From: Epiperipatus broadwayi
Lineage: Eukaryota > Onychophora > Udeonychophora > Euonychophora > Peripatidae
NCBI GenBank assembly: GCA_028023455.1
Contig: JAQFVV010000023.1
Location: 2,347,501-2,411,500, forward strand
Direction: 5' to 3'
Length of the DNA: 64,000 bases
Part shown: in pieces, positions 12,345-24,939 of the stretch
How the letters are laid out: each line of letters starts with the position of its first letter
Position numbering within the stretch: the stretch's first letter is position 1
Translations under genes and position numbers: made by a program
The notes under the pieces: model-generated
What the model saw: only the letters and a program-made list of their open reading frames with translations
What the model was told of the DNA's origin: nothing
Database searches by the model: none

Positions 12345-12600
12345 AACTAGCTGTATTTTTATATTGGACTATTTCTATCATCTAATATGTGTGTTGAATG
12401 TCTTTAGAAAAGTTTAATTTTAGTTAAATATTTCAAATGCGTTCAACTGTTAGTAATATCACAGCAAACAGGTTAGTATATGCACTAACTGTTAGTAACA
12501 TCGCAGCAAACAGGTTAGTGACAGTACTAGCATGGGATTCGAACCTGGGTCCTTAGATTCTTGATTATTGAATTTTTAAGGTAACACTAGTCTTTTGAAA
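12345..12600 (-). mobile_element. tRNA-derived SINE, family B, copy 1 (head truncated)
   Basis: On the minus strand a perfect B box GGTTCGAATCC lies at 12536-12546, preceded by the GTGTTACCT...TCAAGAATCTAAG linker shared with the copies at 16265-16545 and 16878-17142. The A-box part of the head is lost. A 42-bp segment containing CAGCAAACAGGTTAGT is duplicated in tandem (about 12440-12525). The tail with GACATTCAACAC and the AGATGATAGAAATAGTCCAA sequence matches the other copies. It is a Pol III-type retroelement dependent on a LINE for mobility. Confidence 0.7.
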
Positions 12601-12839
12601 TACCTGCTTAGTTTTATTATGATGTATTAATTATTTTGGAGTGCTAGAAACACAATTTTTTGGGATTATTTTTATTTTTTGATGGTGTTAATATGGATTT
12701 TTTTTTTACGGAGATTAATATAATATTAAACATGCACAAACTTTCAGGCAACATTTTAAAAACCCATGCTGAAACTTAAGTAGCAACTTTTCTTACTCAA
12801 AATGATCAAAATTTGGGATTTCCCAAAGACAGAACCGAG

Positions 12840-13660
12840 ACAGTTCTTCCAAAGAAAATGTGTTCTGCCCTCTCAAAAAGTGTACATCAAATGGCCATCA
12901 AATGACACTTTATATGAGCCCAAGGACACAATGAAAATGCAACATTGGTTTTGTGTAAAAGTCACATAGCACTTCAGAAAAGAACCTGGTTTGAGAGCTT
13001 CATATTATCATTTGTCACAGCCATCTGAATTATTTATTATTGGAATAAAAACCAATTGACCATACAATCAGGAATAAATGATTTGGATTTGAACATGAGC
13101 ACTGTCATTGCATGGAAGCAATATTTGAGAAAAGCCTGTAAAGAAAGTCTACTATCTCACCCATTCTGTAAATTGGAGGTCCAGGAAAAATTGTAGAGGT
13201 CAACAAAACTCTGTTTACTAAAATAAAAAACGAATAGGGAAGAATTCTTCTGCAACAGTGTTTATTTGGTGGTTTATGTAGAGAAACAAAAGAGTGTTTC
13301 ATGGTCACTATTCCAGATTGAAGACTTCTATTCTTCTAGATGCCATTAAACAACATATAGCACCAGAATTCTCCATATGTTCTGACTGTTGGAAGGCTAC
13401 AAAAGTGATGAATTGAATGCTGCAGATTACTAACATTTTAAAGTAAATCACACATAATTTTGTCGATCCTTTTACTGGGGCACATAAGCAAAACCTTGAA
13501 AGACTTTGGGGGCTAGTGAAATAGTATAATAAAAGAGAGAGGGGGACTATTCAACATCACTTGGAGTCATACTTAGCAGAATTTCTGTGGAGATGACTAC
13601 ACCATGATGAAGATGTATTTGATGCTATGATACAAGCCATTAGTATACCATCATTGTAAG
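12840..13660 (+). pseudogene. IS1595/ISXO2-type (Merlin-like) DDE transposase fossil
   Basis: Reading across several frames recovers, in order, the pieces of an ISXO2-like transposase. They are a GTWFE-like segment (RTWFESFILS, about 12988-13017), a STVIAWKQYLR segment (about 13099-13131), GGPGKIVEVNKTLFTK (about 13172-13219), GRILLQQCLFGGLCRETKEC and MVTIPD (about 13236-13316), SDCWKAT (about 13381-13401), NFVDPFTGAHKQNLERLWG (about 13456-13512), HHLESYLAEFLWR (about 13555-13593) and DEDVFDAM. In the IS1595 family the catalytic acids sit in VEIDES, SDCW and the ER/EG segment. Here the first D reads as N, while SDCW and LERLWG are preserved. Many stops and frameshifts make it inactive. IS1595/IS1016-type transposases define eukaryotic Merlin elements. 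No terminal inverted repeats were found. Confidence 0.82.
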
Positions 13661-14980
13661 TTTTAAAATTTCTAAATTGCTATAATCTGTCCATGTCTTG
13701 TGTTAAATTATCTTTTCAATCTGCTGTTATTATGTATCCTTGAACAATCAGTGCTCAAATATCTTACAATAATTTTATTGTTAGTAATATTATTTTAATT
13801 TAAAAATAATATTAAAATTATTTCAAACAGCAAACCACCTATATGTAACATTCCAATTTATAGTTAATTATTTTATTCTATAATGTTTACTTATGATTTT
13901 GAATATATCTAAAATCAAATAAAATGATCTAAAAAACTATCCAATACCTTTTTAATTAAAATTCTTCTGGCTGCATTTTTGTTACACTTGCTTTTTTCAA
14001 CTAACTTTTTATGATTGTTAGTATAAAATTAAAAGGCAAAGTTACACCATGGGCTAACTGCCTGTGAGAATATGATGAACTTTTTACTTCCCATTAAATT
14101 GCAGTCAAATATTCACTTTTACAATCAGTATATTTATATTTGTTTGACCATTCTATAGTAGATTGCATTGGGGCTTCTATTGTATTGTATAGTTTATAAA
14201 AGTTACAAACCTATACAGCAATGAATATCATACATTTAAATTAGATGTCAATAGTAAATATATCCACAGTTTATATGTGATATTAAAAACATTTAATCCA
14301 GGTTAAACTCAAATCACAGAGTATGATATATAATAGATATGTGTGCTATCATTATGTTATGATATACTGTTACAATTAATAAAATATTAAATTATCAGTA
14401 TGTTATTAATTAAGATAATAAATTAAAAAATATAATAAAAAGCTGTAACTTGTACGTAAATAGGAATGCTGTGAAATAATATATACTGTAATTAATAAAC
14501 ATAGCATCACAAAAATAAGTAAAAGTTTTAAATATATAACTAGACTTAGTCTTATTAAATAAACTACAACAAATTTTAACAAATTTTCATGTAACTGCTC
14601 TATATATGAGATCTGAACTTGGCTAATAAGTTATATTTGTATCAGATACTCAATTTAATAAATACAACCTTTCTTTCAATGCATAAAATTATTACAACAT
14701 TTTTTAATTTTGTGTTTGATATGAGTAAATCTAATATTCTTTCCTTTCTTGTTTATTTCTTCTCTTGTTCTATAAATTATTGTAAATATTAATAATATTT
14801 GCTACATCAGAAAATTTACTGAAAAAGAATGTTTAGTTATATTATTCAACAATTTTTAAGTTATGTTTCCAAGCTACTATTATTAGCATACTGTGTGACT
14901 TACTTTTAGGTCAGTTTTGATATATAGTTCAGCAATATGAGTATGTTTTTCAAACTCTTCCTATTAGCAAAACACTAGAT
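13661..14980. other. AT-rich spacer, no gene seen
   Basis: No coding or structured feature recognised. Confidence 0.5.
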
Positions 14981-14986
14981 TATTTT

Positions 14987-15684
14987 GGTACTTGTGAATT
15001 TTCCAGTAAACCAAGATGGCAGCCTGTATTTTTGGTAAATCTAGTTTTGGGACTGACAAAATAATGTTTACAAAAAAAATGCCTGCTAGGAAATGCAGTA
15101 TTTAATATTTACATTTTATTTTTTATTACTGTTATTTTAAAAAAAAGTCACTGGGGAAAAATTAATTATAATATTTACAGTTTATTTTGTTATTTGGGGA
15201 ATTAAGTTATTAACAGAAAAATGACAAAAATATAAATACAATATTTTCATTTTGTTCACATCAGTGGCATGCAATCATATCATGACCATTAATATACTGT
15301 TTAGGAAGACAGAATCCTGTGCCTTTGGAATTTGTCCACTGCATCCTATTCTGTAACTGGAAGGTCCCAAATTTTTATTATTATGGAAATTCATCAAAAA
15401 AACTGCCAACAAAAAAAAAACATGTTGAATCAAAACAACAAAATACAACAATGTTAAGAGCATCTCATTGTTTCCCACATTATAATATAAGTATAAAAAT
15501 AATTGAAAGAAAGCTCAATACAATTTACTGGAAATTTTTTATTTTTTAAATTTAGCAGCCAATTTATTAATTTTGTTTTAATTTTGCAACTAACACATCT
15601 TCGGTAGATTTTAGACCCTCAAAACTACGTATTGATAAAAAATACAGACTGCCATTTTAGTTTACAGGAAAACTCACAAGTACC
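14987..15684. mobile_element. MITE-like element with ~75-bp terminal inverted repeats
   Basis: The left end (14987-about 15058, beginning GGTACTTGTGAATTTTCCAG) is the imperfect reverse complement of the right end (about 15605-15684, ending CACAAGTACC). About 550 bp of AT-rich interior lies between them. Shared features of the ends include AARATGGCAGYCTGTATTTTT and CTAGTTTTGGG/CGTAGTTTTGAGGG. No transposase is encoded. Short open frames inside (15275-15549) are not conserved between strands or arms. A non-autonomous DNA transposon is the simplest reading; the target-site duplication is not clear. Confidence 0.6.
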
Positions 15685-16254
15685 ACTATTTTTAATCAAT
15701 ATTTTAATTAATATTTTTAAAAATTTTAAGTCATCAAAAAATAAATAAAAACTTTTTATGGTGCAACAGTAGCCATCCTCCTCCATTTCTAAGACACAAG
15801 TTTAAATTCTAGCGTATAAACTTTTTTGTCAGGTTTTAATTAAACTTAGGACTTTTCTTCAAGTAGTTAGCCAATAGATAATCAGATATTAATCTAATAT
15901 TGATCAGTAAATAAATATCTAGCCATCTAAGTTAATGATGAAGCAAAAAATAAAACTGTTCAAAATTGTATTACCCAAAAATTAACAAGTCTGTTGAGCA
16001 AGGCAAACTTTTTCACTGTTTTTCTATGAAAAGGTGTTTTAGAAGTTTTTATCAAAAATTGGGATATCAAACAAAAATTATAATTTATTATTACTACAAC
16101 AAATTCTTGGAAATGAAATACTCAAAACTTCTTTCACACTTCAGCTTGTATTGAGTTATATCAATTAACAACTTTTTTTTTAGATGCTCACCTATTAGAT
16201 GAATTATATAGTATTTTTATTTCATTTTTTGTAAAAATAACCTTTTATTATTAG
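15685..16254. other. AT-rich spacer, no gene seen
   Basis: A short ATG-less frame at 15966-16154 is open, but it has no recognisable motif and is treated as chance. Confidence 0.5.
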
Positions 16255-16264
16255 GTTTGTGATA

Positions 16265-16545
16265 ATGGTATTTTAATTGTATTTATGTATTGGACTATTT
16301 CCATTATCTAATATTAGGTATTGAATGTCTTTAAAAAATTTATTCCAATTACATTCAACTATTAGTAGTAGCATGCAGGCAAGTATAAGCACAACCTTTC
16401 AAGAGGTATTATTCTCTCCTTTACAGGTATTGCTGATTTGCACAGTAACAATACTAGCATGGGAATCAAATCTGGATCTTATATTCTTGAATATTGAAGT
16501 TAAAGGTAATGCTCTAGCCAACTGAGCCATTCTGACAAAGACAAT
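16265..16545 (-). mobile_element. tRNA-derived SINE, family B, copy 2
   Basis: On the minus strand the head contains TGGCTCAGTTGGCTAGAG (A box, about 16517-16534) followed by the TTAC...TCAAGAATATAAGATCC linker, a decayed B box and the GCTAGTATTG segment. The tail includes AAAGACATTCAATACC and AGATAATGGAAATAGTCCAA. It is the partner of the plus-strand copy 330 bp away. Confidence 0.72.
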
Positions 16546-16877
16546 AGTCAATAGAAATTTTATATAATTATCTGTGATATTCCTCCTGATTTAGCCAATT
16601 TTTTCTAAAAACAAAATTGGTTAGTGATTTCCATACTTTATGACTACACTAGGTTCAATTGGGAATATACAAAAATATTGGATAGAAGAGAAAAGGTGCA
16701 AAAAAGAAAATTCAAAGAAGCTGCTCACATGGCAGTGATGAATAATCCCATAAATCAATTTAGTATAACTATGCATAATATATGAGAACCATTAATCAAT
16801 TTTGCCCTTAGGAAAAAGTGGAAAAATAAGAAGGAACCTCATAGATAAGTATATGAAATTTCTACTGACCATTGTTT

Positions 16878-17142
16878 TTGGCAGGATGGCTCAGTTGGTT
16901 AGAGTGTTACCTCAAAATTCAAGAATCTAAGAGTTTATGTTTGATTTCCATGCTAGTACTATCACTGTGTCAGACCAGCATTATCTGAAGAAGAGAGGAG
17001 AGTAATGCATCTCAAAATGTTGTACATATACTAACTTGTGTGCTATTATTCACAGTTGAATATAATTGGATTGTTTAAATAAAGTCAAATTTTTCTAAAG
17101 ACATTCAGTACTTAATATTAGATGATGGAAATAGACCAATAT
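16878..17142 (+). mobile_element. tRNA-derived SINE, family B, copy 3
   Basis: The head GGCAGGATGGCTCAGTTGGT has a perfect A box (TGGCTCAGTTGG, 16887-16898). The B box is degenerate (GTTTGATTTCC, 16939-16949). A central CTGAAGAAGAGAGGAGAGTA segment and a 3' AAAGACATTCAGTAC tail follow. It is the most complete head of the three copies. Family-level source tRNA not assigned. Confidence 0.75.
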
Positions 17143-17150
17143 ATAAAAAA

Positions 17151-18125
17151 GCATTTATTATTAGTTTGGTTAATGACAGAATGTTATAAGTAATTTACCT
17201 TAAGAATAATATAATCTACTAGGTGGAAATTAGTTTTTGATGTCTAAATATAATGGATTTAATTTAAATAAAAAATAGTAAACTACTCTTTACTAAAATA
17301 TTTATCAGCACAATTGCTAATAAAATCGAGATTCCTCAATCTATTCAAGTTGTTGAAATGGTTTGAATGTGATAATATAATCAGTAGGAATTAAGTATTT
17401 GTTGTATAAAAAAATGGATGATTATAAAGGTTTCTTAATTAATTTTAAACAAAAACACACAAACATCTCTAAAACATCTTTAAATTTTCTTCAAAAGTCG
17501 CTCACTTTAACTATGAATCTAAACTGCTTTACTCGACTTATTAATTATGTTTACTTTGTACTCTATATCATAGGCTGGATTTTCAAAAACCTAGCTCTGA
17601 TAATGTTATAAAATTTATCAAAAATCAAAAAATATGTTTTCAATTTTTAGATGGAAGCATATTATATGATTATTATTACATCTACAACTATCTCAACATG
17701 TTGTAAATATAGATTAAATGTTTACTATATTACATTGTTGGTCTTAAAGATTTTATGTGTAAGATAATATAAATTACTGCATGTTATTTTTCTAAAATAA
17801 ATTTATCCAAAAGTTTATTTTTTTTATAATGAACATAGACTTTTAATTATGATAAATAAACAATATTACATTCTAAAAAATGTAGATAAAACTTGTTTTG
17901 TTCATAATTTCTCCTTGATATATATATAGTGTAACATTACAGTATCACTGTAAATTAGCTATTATATTTAAAAACTATAAAAAATTATTATCTTTAATTT
18001 TTATACTTAATCAAATATATTCATCACTGTCATTTGTTCTATAGTATCTTAGAAAATCAATATCATGTTTAATAGTTTCTTATACTAATGCTTAAGAGGA
18101 AGTTTAATTTTATAAAACATTTTTG
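17151..18125. other. AT-rich spacer, no gene seen
   Basis: Nothing recognised. A 70-codon frame at 17399-17611 lacks an ATG start and family features. Confidence 0.5.
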
Positions 18126-18129
18126 AAAT

Positions 18130-18345
18130 ATGAATTTTTTCTACAGCACAGACTGTTTTAATACCTGCACTTATATATGTAATATATATGGGGTTTGAAC
18201 TCAGACTTTCACATGACCCTCAACCATACATGGTATCTCATACCGCTGATACACTTGATCACTCACACACATGTCGAAAAAATAAATAATCACCAATATA
18301 TGTATTTCATGCTAAACCAGTACTCATCAGTTGGTCCAGATTATC
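18130..18345 (-). mobile_element. SINE-like repeat with hammerhead-like motif (copy 2)
   Basis: Inverted relative of 4205-4420. On the minus strand it runs from GATGATAATCTGGACCAACT through the hammerhead-like core, TCGACATG and GATCAAGTGTATCAGCGGTA, to GAGTTCAAACCCC (B-box-like, near 18195-18207) and CTGTAGAAAAAATTCATA at its 3' end. Agreement with copy 1 is high across the unit and stops abruptly on both sides, as expected for an inserted repeat. Confidence 0.6.
18293..18334 (-). ncRNA. Type-I hammerhead ribozyme-like motif with intact core
   Basis: Minus-strand order: CCAA (stem I), CTGATGA (canonical core), GTACTGGTTTAGCAT (stem II, weakened by an A-C mismatch and a G-U end pair), GAAA (canonical core), TACATATA (2-3 bp stem III and AUA cleavage triplet), TTGG (stem I). 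Predicted cleavage is just 5' of TTGG. The very short stem III resembles that reported for hammerheads in Penelope-like retroelements, which may act as dimers. Activity is not proven. The coincidence of both core boxes with matching stems I and II in two independent copies makes chance unlikely. Confidence 0.55.
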
Positions 18346-19036
18346 ATCCCCAAAGTATTTTTGAATAGCTTTCCAAGTAGATTTTATTTTCAATATTTGT
18401 ATAAAGTATGTACACATATATTTTGTTATTATTCTTATTAAGGAACAACGGTATCAATTGTTATAAATAGATAGAAATTCTCACACACATAAAACAACTC
18501 ATTTCATACAGAAATAAAAAAAAAATTATAAATTTAACATTGCCACACTAAAATATTTTAAGGTAAAGCAATTATTTTTGGATTACATTTTTATTTATGT
18601 GTGGAATAAACAGCTCTTACATTTATATTTTGTGTGCATGTGTGTGGAAGTTTACATGTTTAGATTTTTATTTAGCAAAGATTGATTTGATTGAGCTGCT
18701 AGAATTATTTATTAAACAATGAATTATTTATCAACAGAGTAATTTAAAATTAATGAAATAAATATCTGAGAACTATTAAGTTTTATGATTTATTTATTTT
18801 AAATAAATGCTTGTAGAATTAAGTGAAGCGATTGGAAAAGACTGAAATTATTTTATTTTTTCTTCATTTCTAAACAATTTTTCTAAAGTTTTACCACCTT
18901 GATTCAAAAATCTTAGCATCTAAGATTTTATCGGAAAATAGCCACGATGATTTCTTCCAATATTTCATAGAAAAATGAAGAAACTTCAATGTATGATGGA
19001 GAATATTTTGTAATGCAGACATCATGTGATAACTGG

Positions 19037-19066
19037 TATAAAAGCTGAAGTTTAGAAAATTCAGTC
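19037..19066 (+). promoter_or_regulatory. TATA box plus initiator-like sequence
   Basis: GGTATAAAAGCTGAAG has its TATA box at 19037-19044, and TCAGTC at 19061-19066 matches the invertebrate initiator about 26 bp downstream. No convincing reading frame follows (ATG at 19140 is closed after three further codons), so a transcription unit is not established. In AT-rich DNA such pairs can arise by chance. Confidence 0.2.
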
Positions 19067-19961
19067 TTTACAAATTTTTATTGCATTCAGAACCTAAACA
19101 AGTTCAAAATTTTAAATAGTCATTTTGTTTGCCCTCTTCATGATGATTGGCTAGATTAGCTGTCTGGGCATTTTCTTTGATGGTTAAAAATAACTTTTTA
19201 TCATACTAAAAACAAATAAACCCAAAACAATAATTAATTAATTAACTAATTCTTAACTTCAAGAAATCTTATTTATTACAGTCAATTGTTCATGAAAAAA
19301 TGGACAAATTGGCTTATGGAATGCTCTCTCACTATTTCAACAATAAATTGCAGAATTTCTTCAATTGAAAGTAATGGTAAATAGCTGAAAGATATGGAAA
19401 ATTATATTTATTAATATAAAATAAGTAGCCGATGTTTATTTTCAAATTATTGTAAAAATAATTATTTTCTTCACTAGAAGAAAAAATGCATATTTGTCTC
19501 AAAGTTGTGAATTATCTCATCTTTAATTATATAAGAAAAAACTTCAAATTATAATTTTTTTCAATTCAAATATCCCTGAAATAATATAGCTATGGGCCAC
19601 TTAATATATACATTTAATTTTAATAAAAATTCTTCATATGACCTATAAAATCAGATATTAATAATTAAAATAATTTATATCAGACATAAATACTTTATAT
19701 ATATAATAAAACAGATTCACTTTTGTTTTAAAATAATTTAATCAAATATTGATGCCAGATGACATGATTTCAGTTTCCAAGATCTATTTCTAATTATTAA
19801 TTTTCTTGGTTACATTATAGCTTAATTTATTTATAAAATATGCAGAGAAGTGTCATTAAATTGTGTATATAAATTAAAATGAACAATTGTTACATTTTCA
19901 TTTACCATTGTCAAACTCCCTCCACTCACAACTTTGACGCCATCCATTTCAGATAAACACA

Positions 19962-20050
19962 CTAATGATTATTACTAATCATTTTCGAAACTAGAGATTA
20001 TCTCTAGCACAGATATAAACTTTAAATCTCAGTTAAAGATTAATATATCT
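19962..20050 (+). repeat. Dispersed repeat trace, copy 1
   Basis: Shares TATAAACTTTAAAYCTCARTTAAARATTAATATAT and an upstream AAAGATTATCYCTA segment with 23086-23167 in the same orientation. The family is unknown. Confidence 0.5.
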
Positions 20051-23000
20051 GATTTTTTTAATGGGGGTCATTTGTCTTTTATTGTATCTTTATTTATATG
20101 AATTTAAAAAGAATCGGGAAGTATGGAGGTGTTTAATATATCTATAAAATGACCAAGCGTATATATTTGCATTCAAAATGAAATAGGAATATATTATAAT
20201 TCATAGAATATTTTTGGAAACAAAGCTGTAGAATATTAAAATACTTAAGTATTAGATATTTTGGCAAAATAATATTTTACTTTAAATGGGTAAAGATGAT
20301 TTTATGCATTCATTATAAAAATGTAAAAAGTAGTAAAAAATTAATTAATAATTGTAGGAAAATAAGTAGAGCGCATGAAATCATACAACGAAATAGAAAT
20401 TAAAATTTTCATTATTTCATCTATTTCTTCGATGATTAATTATGAAAACATAATTTTCTACTTCTTTGTAACAATTGTATAGTAATGTGTTTGTCAAGTT
20501 GAAGACAAATATTATTTTGCCAGTTCATTTACAGTTATATATTTTAATATTCTACATATTTGTTTTCTAAAAGCTATTATGAATTACATGTCCCATCCAT
20601 GAATTTTTCACTTCAATATATTAAACCTTTACGGGAAGAATTCAGATTATTGGAAACTAAACTGACTGTGATTAAACCTTACTTTAGCATGCGGAGACAA
20701 TAATACCATTTCTAAATTGTAAAATTCATTTTGATATAAAATTTATAGGATTTTAAAAAGAAGTAGGACTATTTTAATTCCTTGTTTTTGTAAAAGAGAT
20801 TTATTACAAATTCAACGTAAATGAAAAATCATTATTTGGCTTCCACCTGTCGCTTAGTAATAAAATACACTCTTTATTGAGAACTAATTTTATTTCATTG
20901 AACCAAAAATTCATTAAGAATTTGACTCTCATAACGAGCAAACTGAACGAAGATTACACATTGCTTTTGAAAAAGAATCTTTCTTTTTTCAATTTAAAGA
21001 ATTTTTCTCTCTTCAATTTAAAGAATGTTTATAATTTATCGAAACAAATCTTTCTAAAAATGAGGTTTCTATATTAAAATGATTTAATTTTGCATTGATA
21101 CAATCACACCTTCATTTTGGAAAAATTATTTACAATAATAAAATATCTCTCAACAATATATATTTATCAATAGTATCTGTAATATTTTGGCAACCTCTAA
21201 AAATAATAACACAAAGGAAAAAAATATTAACTTTAAAAACATAAAATCAGATATATCTATAATGGTGCTTTCTATTAATAAAATAAATGCCACGTTAATA
21301 TAGACATGACATTTAAAATAATAAAACACTGAACCTATTAAATGATAAAATTTATATTAAAACTAACAAAGAATATTACCACTTATCTAGAAAGAAAAAA
21401 AAAACCAAGAAAGAATTTTATTAATAAATGTCCTATTGACGATCATATAAAAATAAAATCGTCCCGAGAGAACATCCTTTATATACCCTAAATTTTAAGA
21501 TCTAAAAAAATGCACAAAATAAAATTTCCATTCTATTCTATTGTTAGTGTTTAGGATCACTAAAGCCTTAATAAGTTATCTTTAAATCAAATACAGCCAA
21601 TAATCTGTTTATGAAATTATTTATAAAAAAAATTAACTCATTTTTTTTTCTATTTAAAAATCACAAGAAATAATATTCTTATCAGTTCGATGTTATCTTA
21701 CTAATGTTATCTCATTGTTTACTAACAAACCAATTGATAAGGTTTTCGATATAGTTAGTCACTATTGTAATTTTTTGGAATACATTAAAACATAAGCAAA
21801 ACATTACCTTATAAATATTTTATTTACAATGGACAGACCTTATAAACAAATAATTAAACCTCTAAAGGAATCTCCTGTCTTTAATATTTTTGCTAGTTTA
21901 TTTATGGAAGAATTCAAAAATCTATTTTTAGAATCTACATTGTGCATATTATCTATCTGACTCAAATGCAGATATAACTTTTGTTGTTTAATAACATAGG
22001 AAATAACTAAATGTTTTTTCAATACATATTAATAGTCTTCATTCTCAAATCCGATTTACTATAGGAACAGATAGATGGACAATTCCCTTTTTTGATATTT
22101 TCATTTCCAAAACAAACAATAATATCTTAACAATTTTTGTATAGTGAGAAAGCAAACATACTGATAAATATGTAAGGGCATCATTTCATTGGCATCCAAC
22201 CCAAACATTTTCAAGTTTTCATAGTAAACGAGTACAACACCACTATTATAAACAGTATGCACCAAAATTAAAAACAAAAAAAAATACTATTAGAATAAAC
22301 ATTAAAAAACAGGGTTCATAGACAAAATTGTATATATATGGAGCTGTTCAATTGAGACCACATTTTTCAACTGAACAAATTTAAAGATGTTATTCCTCTT
22401 GAGATTCAAAGAATCTATGATATTCACTGTGAAGAAGACCATATCACATATATAGGAATTAATAACCACCACATCAATTTTAGAGATGAACATAATGAAA
22501 CATAAATAATCATTTTCAGCACTTTCCACATTTTAGGTAATAATTATTATATAGACTTTTCTTAAACCAATATCTAATCCAAATGTAACAATCATTGTTA
22601 AAGAATTTTTAGTGAAACTATAGAGATTTTGAAAATACTGGAATTGTATTAATAAATGTAATGAAACAATCAAACTCCCATCTGTATGGAAGAGTTTTTT
22701 TTGCACAACTTAATAACAAACATTAATTAAATTTAAATTCTGTCAATTCATTTTCACTACTTCAAATTTAGTCCACACTACTTGTTTATGATTATTTTTG
22801 ATTTGATTGGACAAAAAGTGCAGTCCTTACTTGTTCTACTTTATTCTATAATTTCATGTGTAATTTCTTTTTATAATTCTTAATTAATTTGTAGCAACTT
22901 TTTATATCTTTAGAATAATTGCTTTAACAATACCATTTTAAACTAATTAAAAACAAGTGTTATGTTGACTCCTCTCCTGAAATCTATTACATTTTCATTT

Positions 23001-23085
23001 GTAAATATTAAACTTTCTATATTCACATTTTTTACATTAACTACTTCATTATCATTCTGAAATATTAATAATGAATGCATTTATA

Positions 23086-23167
23086 ATGAGTACTAATTAT
23101 TTATTAAACTAAAGATTATCCCTAATCCACATTATAAACTTTAAACCTCAATTAAAAATTAATATAT
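23086..23167 (+). repeat. Dispersed repeat trace, copy 2
   Basis: Direct-orientation relative of 19962-20050, about 80 bp long, with several substitutions. Confidence 0.5.
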
Positions 23168-24939
23168 TGTAACAGTTATTTATTTATTCCTTTTGATTAT
23201 GGAGAGCATCACCAGGTCATTATGTATCAGAAAATTTATTTATCATTATCAAAAGTTAAAGATGGTGATGATTTTCACTGAGTAGATCCAGAGAAATAGC
23301 AAGAGATCTTAAAAAAAAATAAAAAAATAAAAGCACTAAGACAAATGTCAGCAAAATTAAATTTAAAATAAAGTAGAAATTTTATTAAATTCAAAAAAAC
23401 AAAATCAAGTCAATCTAACCAACAAAATGCAAAAGTTTGACCTAGATTTTTTTATAAGTGGACTCATCTGAGAGAGTGTATGAGCATAGTAAATATTAAA
23501 AATTAAACACTTTGGCAACAAAGTTCGTTTTCTTACCTACAATTTAAAAAAAAAATTGAGAATATCTTCCTGCTGGCAATTCATAAAAGAACAACAATTC
23601 TAGTTTCTTAATCCAGAGATATACAAAAGATAGAAATAGTGTCTTGTAGGAAATTAACGAAACAGCATAAGACAAGAATTCTCTAGTACATTGGAACTAG
23701 AGATGTCATATGTCTGCAGGATAGCTTGTGATGTACCACATTTAAGGCAATTCAGGGTTAATCTCATATACATAGCAAAAATATGATTATGATCTTACAT
23801 AATCTGGAAAAGATACAAAATCTCCAACTTCAGAAAAACTAGAATAACAAACACGATAAACCACCAGCCAAAAGATTTGCGGTTTGCTGGAAGTACAAAC
23901 CCAACTTAATTAAAATTAATTACAGGACTACAAAAATAGGGACAGGTGAGCAAAAGAAAACTACAAAGCTCTGCCAAAGTATTTAGAAAGAGTTAGAATA
24001 TAAATAAAGAGAGGCAAATTACATATAAACAATATAAATTTACAAAACACTCATAAATACAATATATTTCACACACAAATAGACAAAAGAATAAGTAAAA
24101 TGATTTGATATAAGATAAATTTATACACATATTTACTTTAGATTGAGCAGAGGTTTTACTAGAAAATAGAATTAACCTGGCAAACATAGAAAAGAAATTA
24201 CATTGGTGTTGGATGTTTTAAGTTGGTTGTAGATAATATTAATAATGGCAAAGACTTTTAAAACAATTTTTTTTCTTTAGATGGCAGCAAGTGTGGAGGA
24301 AGACTTGGATACAGTTTAAATTTAGGCTTTATGGCATACTGGAAAAAAATAGTGAGGAGGTCAGGATCCATCTTAGGTTAGCTTAGCATGGCATACTGAA
24401 AATTTGCATACTCCTAGCATAGAATTCAACCATCAGATGAGAATATATTATTAACTTAGACAGCTAATTTTGAGAACTAAGTGGGCAGTCTAACAATAGG
24501 GTTACATATGTAAATTTATGATGGCAAGTCCTGAAAATGAGCAGCAATAGGTTAAAATCAATGGTGGAATCAAATATGACTCTTTATTCGAAGAATATTA
24601 ATTAATCCATTAAATTATATCAGCTGTGTCACTAGTCCAGAAAATAATCAATCTGAAGCTTATGTCTCTAAAAATATTTGACCAAGAATAATGTCCTATA
24701 ATTGGGGCTATTTATATAACTCCCTTATCTCCTGCTTTGTTTTCCATCTTTTAATTAAGGAAAGAGTATATGCCCAGGGCTAATTTACTACCATGCTTAA
24801 TCTAATTAAAATCTCACCATGGTCTTAATTTATTAAAATTAAATTTAATTAACCTTTTAACTGCTAATTTTATCATTGGTTGTATCAGATAAAAATCAAA
24901 TCTTTTAATTGGCCAACTCACAAACTGAAGACAAACCCT

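Larger units (their letters stand above)
16255..17150. repeat. Fold-back pair of family-B SINEs with shared inner flank
   Basis: Positions 16255-16652 match the reverse complement of about 16760-17150. The match covers the SINE plus about 110 bp of inner sequence (for example CARTRGTCARTAGAAATTT and a TTTTTTCCTAARGGCAAAATTG-like segment). This is therefore an inverted duplication of a longer unit and not two chance SINE insertions. The axis is at about 16706. Confidence 0.75.
18350..24930. other. Long AT-rich spacer without supported genes
   Basis: Only scattered short frames of biased composition are open (for example 20877-21077, 21840-22022, 22302-22529 and 23993-24187), none recognisable. 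Dispersed repeat traces exist at 19962-20050 and 23086-23167, and a core-promoter-like TATA plus CAGT pair lies at 19037-19066. Confidence 0.5.

Noticed and set aside
13105-13308. 67-codon minus-strand frame
   Set aside because: It lies opposite the transposase fossil, whose blocks read clearly on the plus strand.
16887-16949. Genuine tRNA gene
   Set aside because: The A box is perfect, but the B box is decayed, there is no complete cloverleaf, and the sequence continues into a shared SINE tail.
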